This document shows, piece after piece, positions 25,500 to 32,396 of a stretch of DNA of 64,000 nt. The stretch is from JABDQW01 sp942492025 (GTDB lineage: Bacteria; Pseudomonadota; Gammaproteobacteria; SZUA-229). The translations under genes and the position numbers were made by a program. The DNA lies in contig CALODJ010000003.1 of assembly GCA_942492025.1 (NCBI GenBank), positions 248,001 to 312,000 of the forward strand, read 5' to 3'. The notes beneath the pieces were generated by a model. It had not been told where the DNA came from, searched no databases, and saw nothing but the letters and a program-made list of their open reading frames with translations. Within the stretch, counting starts at the first letter, position 1, and each line of letters starts with the position of its first letter.

Positions 25500-25538
25500 G
25501 GTCTCCTGTCTGCCTGTGTGAGCGGTGGACTCATTGCC

Positions 25539-26564
25539 TCAACGTTGTAAAGCCGCACCGGATGGATGATTTGAGCCGTGGACTTTGACATGACAGTTTG
25601 CACAATTCTTCGCAATCACGAAGCGCATCTGTCTGGAGTTGGTGGTATCAAAATCGTAAAAGCCGCTGATATGTGAGAGGCCGCCGCCGGCTGTCTCGGC
25701 TGCGTGACATTGTTGACACAACTGGGGCCCTGGCCGGTTCAGCAGCGCCACATGATTGGAGCCGTGTACGCGGTGGCACAGCGTGCAGTCCTCGCTGGCG
25801 GGATTATGCTCCCAGAGGAACGGTCCGCGTTTGTCCGCGTGGCAGGCGTAGCAGTTTTCGTTGATCGTGTATTGTTTCAGCGAGGACGGCCCTACAGAGC
25901 CGTGCGAATTATGGCAGTCGCTGCAAATCACTTTGTTCTCACGGATCGGATGGGTGTACGCGCGGTACGTCGCGGCCCGGATGTCCTTGTGGCATTTATA
26001 GCAAACCTGTGACTGCGTGGTGCGCTCGGTGACGTCATTGGGTTGGTGGATGTAGTGGCAGCTGACGCAGCCCACCCCTTCGGCCTCATGGATGCTGCTG
26101 AACCAGTGGATGCGGTTGCCGCCCTGATGACAGTTAAGGCAGATCGCGTTACGCTGTTCGATCGATTCACCATAGCGCCCGTTCATACTGATGATGCAAT
26201 TGCCTTCGGTCTGAAAATGCAGTTCGCCCGGCCCGTGACAGGTTTCGCAGCCCTCCTTGCCGAACGGCGTGCGTGGGTCGGCGGCCTGGCCGTGCGGGCT
26301 CATCGACATTGTCTGTGTTTTGTCGGCGTGGCAGTCGGCGCAGACATCAGCCCCCATGTATTCACCTTCGAGCTGTCCCTCGCAAGGGTTCGCTTCCTTG
26401 AAGGCGTGTTTCGCCTTACCGGCAGGTGCAGTATCTTCAGGCTCGACCTCGACGGGGGCTTTTTCTTCGGCTGGCGTTTCAGGTTCGGCCGCATTCGGCA
26501 GGCCACTGATCAGCAACAATACGCCCGTCAGCAGAAACATAATTTTGTAGTTAGAAAATGGCAT
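25539..26564 (-). CDS. DmsE/MtrA-family decaheme cytochrome c
   Basis: The 341-residue product has an N-terminal signal (MFLLTGVLLLISGLPNAAEP) and a Glu/Pro-rich linker. It carries ten CxxCH sites: CADCH, CETCH, CLNCH, CVSCH, CYKCH, CSDCH, CYACH, CTLCH, CQQCH, CANCH. Ten hemes and length fit DmsE/MtrA/PioA, which thread through the MtrB-type porin. The immediate downstream mtrB-like gene confirms the pairing. No MtrC/OmcA-like surface cytochrome gene is in view, so the outer terminus of the wire is unknown. Confidence 0.93.
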   Translation of the reverse strand: MPFSNYKIMFLLTGVLLLISGLPNAAEPETPAEEKAPVEVEPEDTAPAGKAKHAFKEANPCEGQLEGEYMGADVCADCHADKTQTMSMSPHGQAADPRTPFGKEGCETCHGPGELHFQTEGNCIISMNGRYGESIEQRNAICLNCHQGGNRIHWFSSIHEAEGVGCVSCHYIHQPNDVTERTTQSQVCYKCHKDIRAATYRAYTHPIRENKVICSDCHNSHGSVGPSSLKQYTINENCYACHADKRGPFLWEHNPASEDCTLCHRVHGSNHVALLNRPGPQLCQQCHAAETAGGGLSHISGFYDFDTTNSRQMRFVIAKNCANCHVKVHGSNHPSGAALQR

Positions 26565-26632
26565 GATTTTCCAGATCGTTGGGTTTTTGTATCAGAAGTC
26601 AACTTATCAAGACCACATTATTACTCGTGGAA

Positions 26633-26646
26633 TTGAAATAATTCAA
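26633..26646. promoter_or_regulatory. Palindrome in the divergent cytochrome promoter region
   Basis: TTGAA-ATAA-TTCAA is a perfect inverted repeat of FNR-family geometry with A for T at the fifth position. It lies between the divergent decaheme and octaheme genes, 69 bp from the former start. A second, weaker repeat, AATTG-N8-CAATT, is at 26651-26668. Confidence 0.4.
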
Positions 26647-26743
26647 GTTTAATTGCGATATCTCAATTACTCGTATTGAATTTTGTGAATAATTTATAGC
26701 TGTGTTTTAATACATGACTTTTCTTTACATTCAGGCGTGCACA

Positions 26744-28312
26744 ATGGGGTTGCCAAATCTGACAAATATGATAATCCGTGCTTGCAGCATTGCGATGTGT
26801 GTGGTGTGCATGACGGCGCCGTCGTATGCGCAGGATACATCGACAGCCGATCATACAAAATTCAAGGAACTGCAAAAGGAGTTCAAGACCGGCCCCGAGG
26901 TCACCAAGACCTGCCTCAAATGTCATACCGAGGCGGCCAAGCAGGTGATGAAAACCAAGCACTGGACCTGGGAGTTTTTGAATCCGGACAACAAACAGCG
27001 CCTAGGCAAGAAAAACATACTCAACAACTTCTGTATCACGCCGCAGTCGAATTTTGCGCACTGCACCAAGTGTCACGCGGGTTACGGCTGGGTCGACGAC
27101 ACATACGACTTCACCAAACAGGAGAATGTCGACTGCCTGGTCTGCCACGACACCACGGGTACCTATCTCAAAGGCGGTGACGACGGCGGTTTGCCCAAGG
27201 ATTCGGTCGATCTGAAAAAGGTCGCACAGCGTGTTGGCAAGACCAGCCGCGATACCTGCGGTGCCTGTCATTTCTACGGTGGCGGTGGCAACGGTGTCAA
27301 GCACGGCGATATGGACACCTCGCTGGCGGTGCCGGAGCGCGAGCTCGATGTGCACATGGATGCGCTGGGTGAGGACTTCAGCTGCGGCACCTGTCACAAG
27401 CATGTCGAACACAAGGTCGCCGGCAGCCGCTACGTGATGGAGGCCGCGCACACTGAGGATTACCATCTGCACCGCCGCGAGCGTAACGAACAGAACTTTG
27501 CCCACTGCCGCGCCTGTCATGGCAACAATCCCCACAAGAAAAAAGACAAGGCCCGTTTGAATAACCACGCCAAGACGATCGCCTGCCAGACCTGCCATGT
27601 GCCGAAGATTGCCCGCGGTGGCGTACCCACCCGGATGACCTGGGACTGGTCGACCGCGGGTACCTTCGATGAAAACGGCAAGCCGTTCAAGGAAAAAAAC
27701 AACGGCAATATCATCTACGACAGCAAGCGCGGCACCTTCAGCTATGCGGAAAATATCGATCCCGAATATATCTGGTTCAATGGCTCCGTCAGTTATCTGT
27801 TGCTGAATGAGCGGGTCCATCTCAATGAAGACGGCTACGTGGAGATCAACAGCTTCGCAGGCAGTCCCGACGACGGTAAATCACGCATCTGGCCGGTCAA
27901 GGTGTTCCGCGGCGTGCAGCCCTACGATCCGGAGCTGGGCACCATGGTCGTGCCGCACACCGCCGGTTTGAATGAGGATGCCTACTGGCACAATTTCGAC
28001 TGGGAAAAGTCGATCACCGCGGGCATGCTCAGTGCCGGCCAGCCCTTCTCCGGCAAGGTCGATTTCATCAAGACGCAGATGTCATGGCCGATCACGCATA
28101 TGGTGGCGCCGAAAGAGCAATCGGTGGGTTGTGATGAGTGCCACAGTAAAGACGGTCGCATGAAAGATGTCGAAGGCATATTCATCCCGGGCCGGGATAC
28201 CCGGATCAAGCTGGATATGATCGGTTGGGGTGCTGCCTTGCTGACGCTGCTCGGTGTCATCATGCACGCAATCGGTCGTCTTATTAGTCATATTAGGAGT
28301 AGATGTTCATGA
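26744..28312 (+). CDS. Octaheme cytochrome c, tetrathionate-reductase (OTR)-like
   Basis: The protein has a signal peptide (IIRACSIAMCVVCMTAPSYAQ) and eight CxxCH sites: CLKCH, CTKCH, CLVCH, CGACH, CGTCH, CRACH, CQTCH and CDECH. The first seven are grouped; the eighth is ~180 residues further on. This spacing matches the octaheme tetrathionate reductase family (OTR), which reduces tetrathionate, nitrite or hydroxylamine in vitro. A C-terminal membrane helix (about 487-512) anchors it, unlike soluble OTR. The start is uncertain (26714, 26744 or 26768). It overlaps the cytochrome b gene by 10 bp, so quinone-linked function is likely. Confidence 0.87.
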   Translation: MGLPNLTNMIIRACSIAMCVVCMTAPSYAQDTSTADHTKFKELQKEFKTGPEVTKTCLKCHTEAAKQVMKTKHWTWEFLNPDNKQRLGKKNILNNFCITPQSNFAHCTKCHAGYGWVDDTYDFTKQENVDCLVCHDTTGTYLKGGDDGGLPKDSVDLKKVAQRVGKTSRDTCGACHFYGGGGNGVKHGDMDTSLAVPERELDVHMDALGEDFSCGTCHKHVEHKVAGSRYVMEAAHTEDYHLHRRERNEQNFAHCRACHGNNPHKKKDKARLNNHAKTIACQTCHVPKIARGGVPTRMTWDWSTAGTFDENGKPFKEKNNGNIIYDSKRGTFSYAENIDPEYIWFNGSVSYLLLNERVHLNEDGYVEINSFAGSPDDGKSRIWPVKVFRGVQPYDPELGTMVVPHTAGLNEDAYWHNFDWEKSITAGMLSAGQPFSGKVDFIKTQMSWPITHMVAPKEQSVGCDECHSKDGRMKDVEGIFIPGRDTRIKLDMIGWGAALLTLLGVIMHAIGRLISHIRSRCS

Positions 28313-28953
28313 ATGATAGACTCATGATATTCAAGCGCTTCGAGCGCTTCTGGCACTGGGCCCAGGCGGCCTTGATCCTCGTGTTGCTGTTTTCAGGTTT
28401 TGAAATACACGGTTCCTACAAAATACTGGGGTGGGAGACGGCGGTAAACATTCACCGAACCACGGCCTGGTCGCTGGTGACCTTGTGGGTGTTCGCCATT
28501 TTCTGGCATTTCACCACCGGTGAGTGGAAACAGTACGTGCCGACCTTGAAGAAGGTCGATGCGATGATACGATATTACCTGCTGGGCATATTCGTCCGCG
28601 CGCCGCACCCGTTTCGCCAGACCGTGCTGAAAAAACACAATCCACTGCAGCGCCTGGCTTATTTGTTTCTGTGGGTCGTGATTTCCCCGCTGATCTGGGC
28701 CTCCGGCTGGGTCTATATCTTCTACGCCGACTGGGAAAAATGGGGCCTAAACCAATACCTCGAGCTGGAGCAGGTGTCATTCATTCATGCGATCGGTGCC
28801 TTCATGATGCTGGTCTTCCTGATCGCACATGTTTACCTGATCACGACCGGGCCGACCTTGTGGGCGCACATGAAGGTGATGATTACCGGATGGGAATGTG
28901 AGCGCGAGGACAATAAATGTGACGATATGGCAGCAAGTGCCAAAGAAAGCTGA
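28303..28953 (+). CDS. Cytochrome b-type membrane subunit
   Basis: The 216-residue protein has four predicted helices with histidines suited to two b hemes (FERFWHWAQAALIL, NIHRTTAWSLVTLW, IFWHFTTGEW, FIHAIGAFMMLVFLIAHVYL). It matches the cytochrome b561/Ni-Fe hydrogenase cyt-b type (DUF4405-like) fold. AGGAG lies 3-8 bp before the ATG, which overlaps the octaheme gene. Together they form a plausible quinol-cytochrome module connecting the membrane quinone pool to the octaheme protein. Confidence 0.87.
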   Translation: MFMNDRLMIFKRFERFWHWAQAALILVLLFSGFEIHGSYKILGWETAVNIHRTTAWSLVTLWVFAIFWHFTTGEWKQYVPTLKKVDAMIRYYLLGIFVRAPHPFRQTVLKKHNPLQRLAYLFLWVVISPLIWASGWVYIFYADWEKWGLNQYLELEQVSFIHAIGAFMMLVFLIAHVYLITTGPTLWAHMKVMITGWECEREDNKCDDMAASAKES

Positions 28954-29047
28954 TTGAAAAACGGTTACGGCTTTTTGACTTTTCCATAAATGTGATATTG
29001 TAAACAACTGTATATGGCTACGGGATTATGACTACATGGGAATCAAT

Positions 29048-29452
29048 ATGAGACATCAGAAAACCACGCTGGCAGCATTGGCTGTTGTACTGTTCGGTTT
29101 ATCGCCTCTGGCGCACGCGGCTGAAGGTAACTGGAAAAACGGGCGTATCTACTATCGTATGGTCTGTACGGAATGCCACGCCAAAGAGACGGGCGGCAAG
29201 ATAGCGCCGAACGAAAAAACCGTCGCCGAATGGAAAGATTACTTCAAGAAGAACATCCACGGTCCGCAGGATGGTCCGCATAAATTCACCGTCGATTATT
29301 TCGTCAGCGAGGAATTTCGCGAAAGCATCAAGGACACCAACCGGGCCGCGAAAAAGTTTCTGAAAGTACCCCAGGAGCAGTTGCTCGCTGATGTAGAGGC
29401 TTTCGTGATACACACTGCCAAGGATTCGGATCAACCATCAGGTTGCGAGTAG
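29048..29452 (+). CDS. Monoheme c-type cytochrome
   Basis: The 134-residue product has a signal peptide (LAALAVVLFGLSPLAHA) and a single CTECH heme site near the mature N-terminus. A helical C-terminal domain follows (WKDYFKKNIHGPQDGPHKF, then FLKVPQEQLLADVEAFVI). GGGAA lies 6 bp before ATG 29048, so this start is preferred over 29036. It follows the octaheme and cytochrome b genes on the same strand and may be the soluble carrier for that module. Confidence 0.82.
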   Translation: MRHQKTTLAALAVVLFGLSPLAHAAEGNWKNGRIYYRMVCTECHAKETGGKIAPNEKTVAEWKDYFKKNIHGPQDGPHKFTVDYFVSEEFRESIKDTNRAAKKFLKVPQEQLLADVEAFVIHTAKDSDQPSGCE

Positions 29453-29549
29453 TCGCTTTCCTCAGATAAAAAATACAACAGCCTGCTACTGGTCGCTTTC
29501 TTGCGAGCAGTTGCTTTCGTCAGACAATACCAACATAAGGTCAATACCA

Positions 29550-30800
29550 GTGAATCAGAGTACGGGCAAGCCGGCATGGCTGCAGGGCTTCGGGGAGGAT
29601 TACAAGGCGGTTTTTGTCGAGCCGTGGTCGGCTTACACCGGTGCGGTACTGCTGGTCATACTGATGGCCGTGTTGATGGGTTCGGGGCTGTTCTGGGGTG
29701 TTTTCGGCGGCCTCAAGCTGTGGGGTGATTACCTCAACAACGCGATCGGTCTCGGTGGTGTGCTCGGTATCAAACAGGAACTGGACAGCCCGCTGATGCA
29801 CCGCATTTCGTTGCTCAACATTACCCTGTTGCTGGGCGCGTTCAGCGCCGCCCTGCTGTCCCGGCAGTTTCACATCAACCGTCCACCCAGGCTGGAATAT
29901 ATCTGGGCCGTTGTCGGTGGTTCACTGATGGGTATTGGTGCGGTGCTGGCCGGTGGTTGCACCACGGGCGGCTTCTTCGTGCCGCTGACATTCTCATCGG
30001 CTTCAGGCTGGGCCATGGCGGCCGGTTTGCTGTTTGGTGCGTTGATCGGTTTGAAGTTGCTGCTGTGGACACTGGAAAATATCACCTGGGGCATGACGCC
30101 CGCAAAGATCTTGCCGGCGTATCTGAAACGATGGTATCCGTGGTTCGGTCTGCTGGTGGGATTGCTGATCCTGTGGTGGGCGCTGAACTGGTGGAATTCG
30201 AGTGATGACAAAGAGGCCACGCGGGCACTGCTGGTGATCGCCGGTTTCGCTATCGGCTTCGTGATGCACCGCTCGCGCCTGTGTTTTTCACGCGTATTCC
30301 GCGAACCCTTCATGACCGCCGAAGGTGAAATGACCAAGGCGATGATTCTGGCCATCGCACTGGGTGCCGCTGTCGGGGGTGTCTTGATCGCGATCGGCAC
30401 GATCGATCCCTACATCGCCGTTCCCACGCGTTTCTGGCTGGGTGCGCTGCTGGGCGGTGTGATTTTCGGCATCGGCATGGTGTTCGCCGGGGGCTGTGCG
30501 TCGGGTTCGCTGTGGCGGATCGGCGAGGGCCAGCTCAAGCTGCTTGTGGCGTTAATCTTCTTCGCCTGGGTCGGCTCGACCTTCAATGCGATTCTGGGCC
30601 ACACGGGTGTGCTGGCGGTGGATATCGATCTCGACTTTCTCGATGGTGTCGCCCAGATCAGCGGTCTCGGCTTCCAGGCCTTCATGCCTGATCTGTTCGG
30701 AAGCTGGGAGTATAGTTTGCTGCTGACCTATGTGCTGCTGGCATTGTGGTATATCTTCGTTCGTTACAATGAATCCACGTCGAAGTTCACCGTGTTCTAG
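29550..30800 (+). CDS. YeeE/YedE-family transporter (thiosulfate type)
   Basis: The 416-residue protein contains about ten membrane segments arranged as two homologous halves. Conserved cysteines lie in GGCTTGGFF, RSRLCFSRVFRE and GGCASGSLWR; cysteines like these relay thiosulfate in the TsuA/YeeE family. Selenium-related YedE proteins are close relatives, so the substrate is not certain. The GTG at 29550 (AAGG upstream) gives MNQSTGKPAW; the TTG at 29511 is an alternative. Adjacent cytochromes support a sulfur-compound uptake role. Confidence 0.85.
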   Translation: MNQSTGKPAWLQGFGEDYKAVFVEPWSAYTGAVLLVILMAVLMGSGLFWGVFGGLKLWGDYLNNAIGLGGVLGIKQELDSPLMHRISLLNITLLLGAFSAALLSRQFHINRPPRLEYIWAVVGGSLMGIGAVLAGGCTTGGFFVPLTFSSASGWAMAAGLLFGALIGLKLLLWTLENITWGMTPAKILPAYLKRWYPWFGLLVGLLILWWALNWWNSSDDKEATRALLVIAGFAIGFVMHRSRLCFSRVFREPFMTAEGEMTKAMILAIALGAAVGGVLIAIGTIDPYIAVPTRFWLGALLGGVIFGIGMVFAGGCASGSLWRIGEGQLKLLVALIFFAWVGSTFNAILGHTGVLAVDIDLDFLDGVAQISGLGFQAFMPDLFGSWEYSLLLTYVLLALWYIFVRYNESTSKFTVF

Positions 30801-30853
30801 AGTTACAGCAAGCGGGTTAGTGTACCTGCTTACGCGGCTCTGATATCGATCCT

Positions 30854-30924
30854 GCAGGGTGCGCCGCGCCGCACCGCGAATCTTCGTATTGCTGAACTGC
30901 TCTGGTGCGCACGGCGCACCCTAC
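30854..30924. repeat. REPIN, 71 bp, left arm altered
   Basis: Right arm intact (GGTGCGCACGGCGCACC-CTAC). The left arm has a GCAG foot and a GCGCCGCGCC stretch with one base change and one extra base. A GTCATTGCGAGGAGC...GCAATCTC repeat follows at 30964-30998. Confidence 0.85.
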
Positions 30925-31087
30925 GGTTTGTAAAGATCTCGCAAATCCGTCAAGGCCGCCAGCGTCATTGCGAGGAGCGACAGCGACGCGGCAATCTCAT
31001 CAGTTCTCGCGCGACAACATCGGCACCCTGCAAATACCGCAAACCAGCCAAAACTTCTCTGCGCCTTTACGGTGGGTCCTTAAAGAA

Positions 31088-31585
31088 TTAGCCCGCAATG
31101 ACCAACCCGATGATCACAAAAGCATTGTAAGCGCTGTGCAGCAGGATCGATGGATAGACGCTGTTGCAGCGATCACGGAAATAGCCGTAGACCAGTGACG
31201 GGATCAATAGCGTCATCGAGAATAATGGCGAATTCATGAACAGGTGGATACCGACAAACAGCAAAGATGTGATGATGTTGGCTGTGCTGATCTGCAGCCG
31301 TGAACGCTGCCCCCAGTCGCGTTTGAGCAGTTGACCCTGAATCAGACCGCGAAACAGAATTTCCTCGAACAGTGGCTGCCAGATGATCAGCGACGCCATC
31401 AGTTTCCAGTCGAACGCGTGGTGGCTCGAAAACGGCGGCAACCAGCTGTGTTCCGCCCACACCACCAGCACGCCGGCGACCAGCGCCAGTGCAAGACGGT
31501 AATCATGCCAGCAGCGACGCGCCGGCCTGAACCCGGCTTCGTTTGCGAGATAGCGCAGTATGTCTGGTACGGAATCATTCGCCAT
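31088..31585 (-). CDS. CPBP intramembrane protease, probable JDVT-CTERM processing enzyme
   Basis: The 165-residue membrane protein has the CPBP (Abi/CAAX-protease) motifs in order: FEEILFRGL (catalytic Glu pair and Arg), FVGIHLFM (His) and SILLHSAYNAF (His/Asn). A glutamic-type intramembrane protease of this family (MrtJ) is the proposed partner of JDVT-CTERM sorting signals. The adjacent divergent gene encodes a protein with just such a tail, which supports this role over a generic bacteriocin-immunity one. The activity is inferred from motifs and neighbourhood. Confidence 0.8.
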   Translation of the reverse strand: MANDSVPDILRYLANEAGFRPARRCWHDYRLALALVAGVLVVWAEHSWLPPFSSHHAFDWKLMASLIIWQPLFEEILFRGLIQGQLLKRDWGQRSRLQISTANIITSLLFVGIHLFMNSPLFSMTLLIPSLVYGYFRDRCNSVYPSILLHSAYNAFVIIGLVIAG

Positions 31586-31629
31586 ACTCGATCATATATC
31601 ATATTTTTGCGATCAACAGCGGCAGCAAA

Positions 31630-31705
31630 GTAGGGTGCGCTGTGCGCACCACGCGGCAGCAATCCTGCTTGTCGCGCTGATTACGGTGCGCACGGCGCAC
31701 CCTGC
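31630..31705. repeat. REPIN, 76-bp type, with conserved right flank
   Basis: GTAG and CTGC feet, spacer of the AGCAATC...TTGTCGCGCTGATTAC type. The following ~50 bp (CGTTATTTCATCAACGAATG) belong to the extended unit shared with 21941, 58249 and 60440. Confidence 0.88.
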
Positions 31706-32055
31706 GATGTGGACGCGTTATTTCATCAACGAATGACGTAACACATACAACTGTGATCACGGTGGCGGCCAGACACGCAAGATGTCCGGGGCTATGTGGG
31801 ACGCCGTGTTTCAACGCCGCATCAATGCGGTCCTGGTTCAAATTTCATCGCAGGATCATCATGAAAAACTTTATACTATGTTGTAATTTAGTCTGCAGTG
31901 ATAGAAGCGCGAGCGGATACACGGCAACGCACAGGTAAAAAGAGCGGCGCATTCAGTACACCATATTAAATCCAACGGTTACATTTACTGACATTTTTCA
32001 ATATGTCGTTGTTTATGTATTGCTAGAAATATTTTATCGATGTATTGTGCACAAC

Positions 32056-32069
32056 TTGATTTGAGTCAA
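32056..32069. promoter_or_regulatory. FNR/DNR-like box 1
   Basis: TTGAT-TTGA-GTCAA has exact spacing and only one deviation from perfect TTGAT-N4-ATCAA symmetry. It lies ~330 bp before the JDVT-CTERM gene start. Confidence 0.5.
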
Positions 32070-32236
32070 CACTCTGTGCGTGACAATTTGTCAAATTATT
32101 GTCTTAATTTGTCAAGTAACGATTGGCGAATTTGTATAAGTTAACCATGTGAGTGTGAATGATTGAATGAAGAAATCGATATGCCGGGCAGACATTTACA
32201 CCAGCAGCATGATTAAAACACACGGGAATACGAAAA

Positions 32237-32250
32237 TTGATAATTGTCAA
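32237..32250. promoter_or_regulatory. FNR/DNR-like box 2
   Basis: TTGAT-AATT-GTCAA, the same half-sites as box 1, 181 bp downstream of it and ~150 bp before the coding start. Two identical half-site pairs upstream of one gene make chance less likely. Confidence 0.55.
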
Positions 32251-32396
32251 TGCATTATTGAATCATTTGCAATAGGATCGCTTTCCCAATGTGGATCATG
32301 ATGATTCATATCAAGAGTTTTGGATCTAGTCTATTAAATAAAACCAGGTGATGAGTGCCTGAAAGTAATACCCTAACAGGAGGGATGGAAATTGTG

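Larger units (their letters stand above)
31706..32396. other. Long leader region before the JDVT-CTERM protein gene
   Basis: Nearly 700 bp without a convincing gene. It holds the extended REPIN flank (to about 31755), two FNR-like boxes (32056-32069 and 32237-32250) and AT-rich stretches. A 25-codon frame near 31861 has no support. Confidence 0.5.

Noticed and set aside
25499..25539. A surface MtrC/OmcA-type gene completing the conduit
   Set aside because: No further multiheme lipoprotein is found on either side; the methyltransferase follows mtrB.
26744..28312. Hydroxylamine oxidoreductase instead of OTR-like cytochrome
   Set aside because: HAO-type proteins have a different heme spacing; the seven grouped hemes plus one distant heme and the C-terminal anchor fit the OTR-like group better.
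31753..31938. 61-residue ORF in the leader of the JDVT-CTERM gene
   Set aside because: It begins inside the REPIN flank and has no ribosome site or conserved features.
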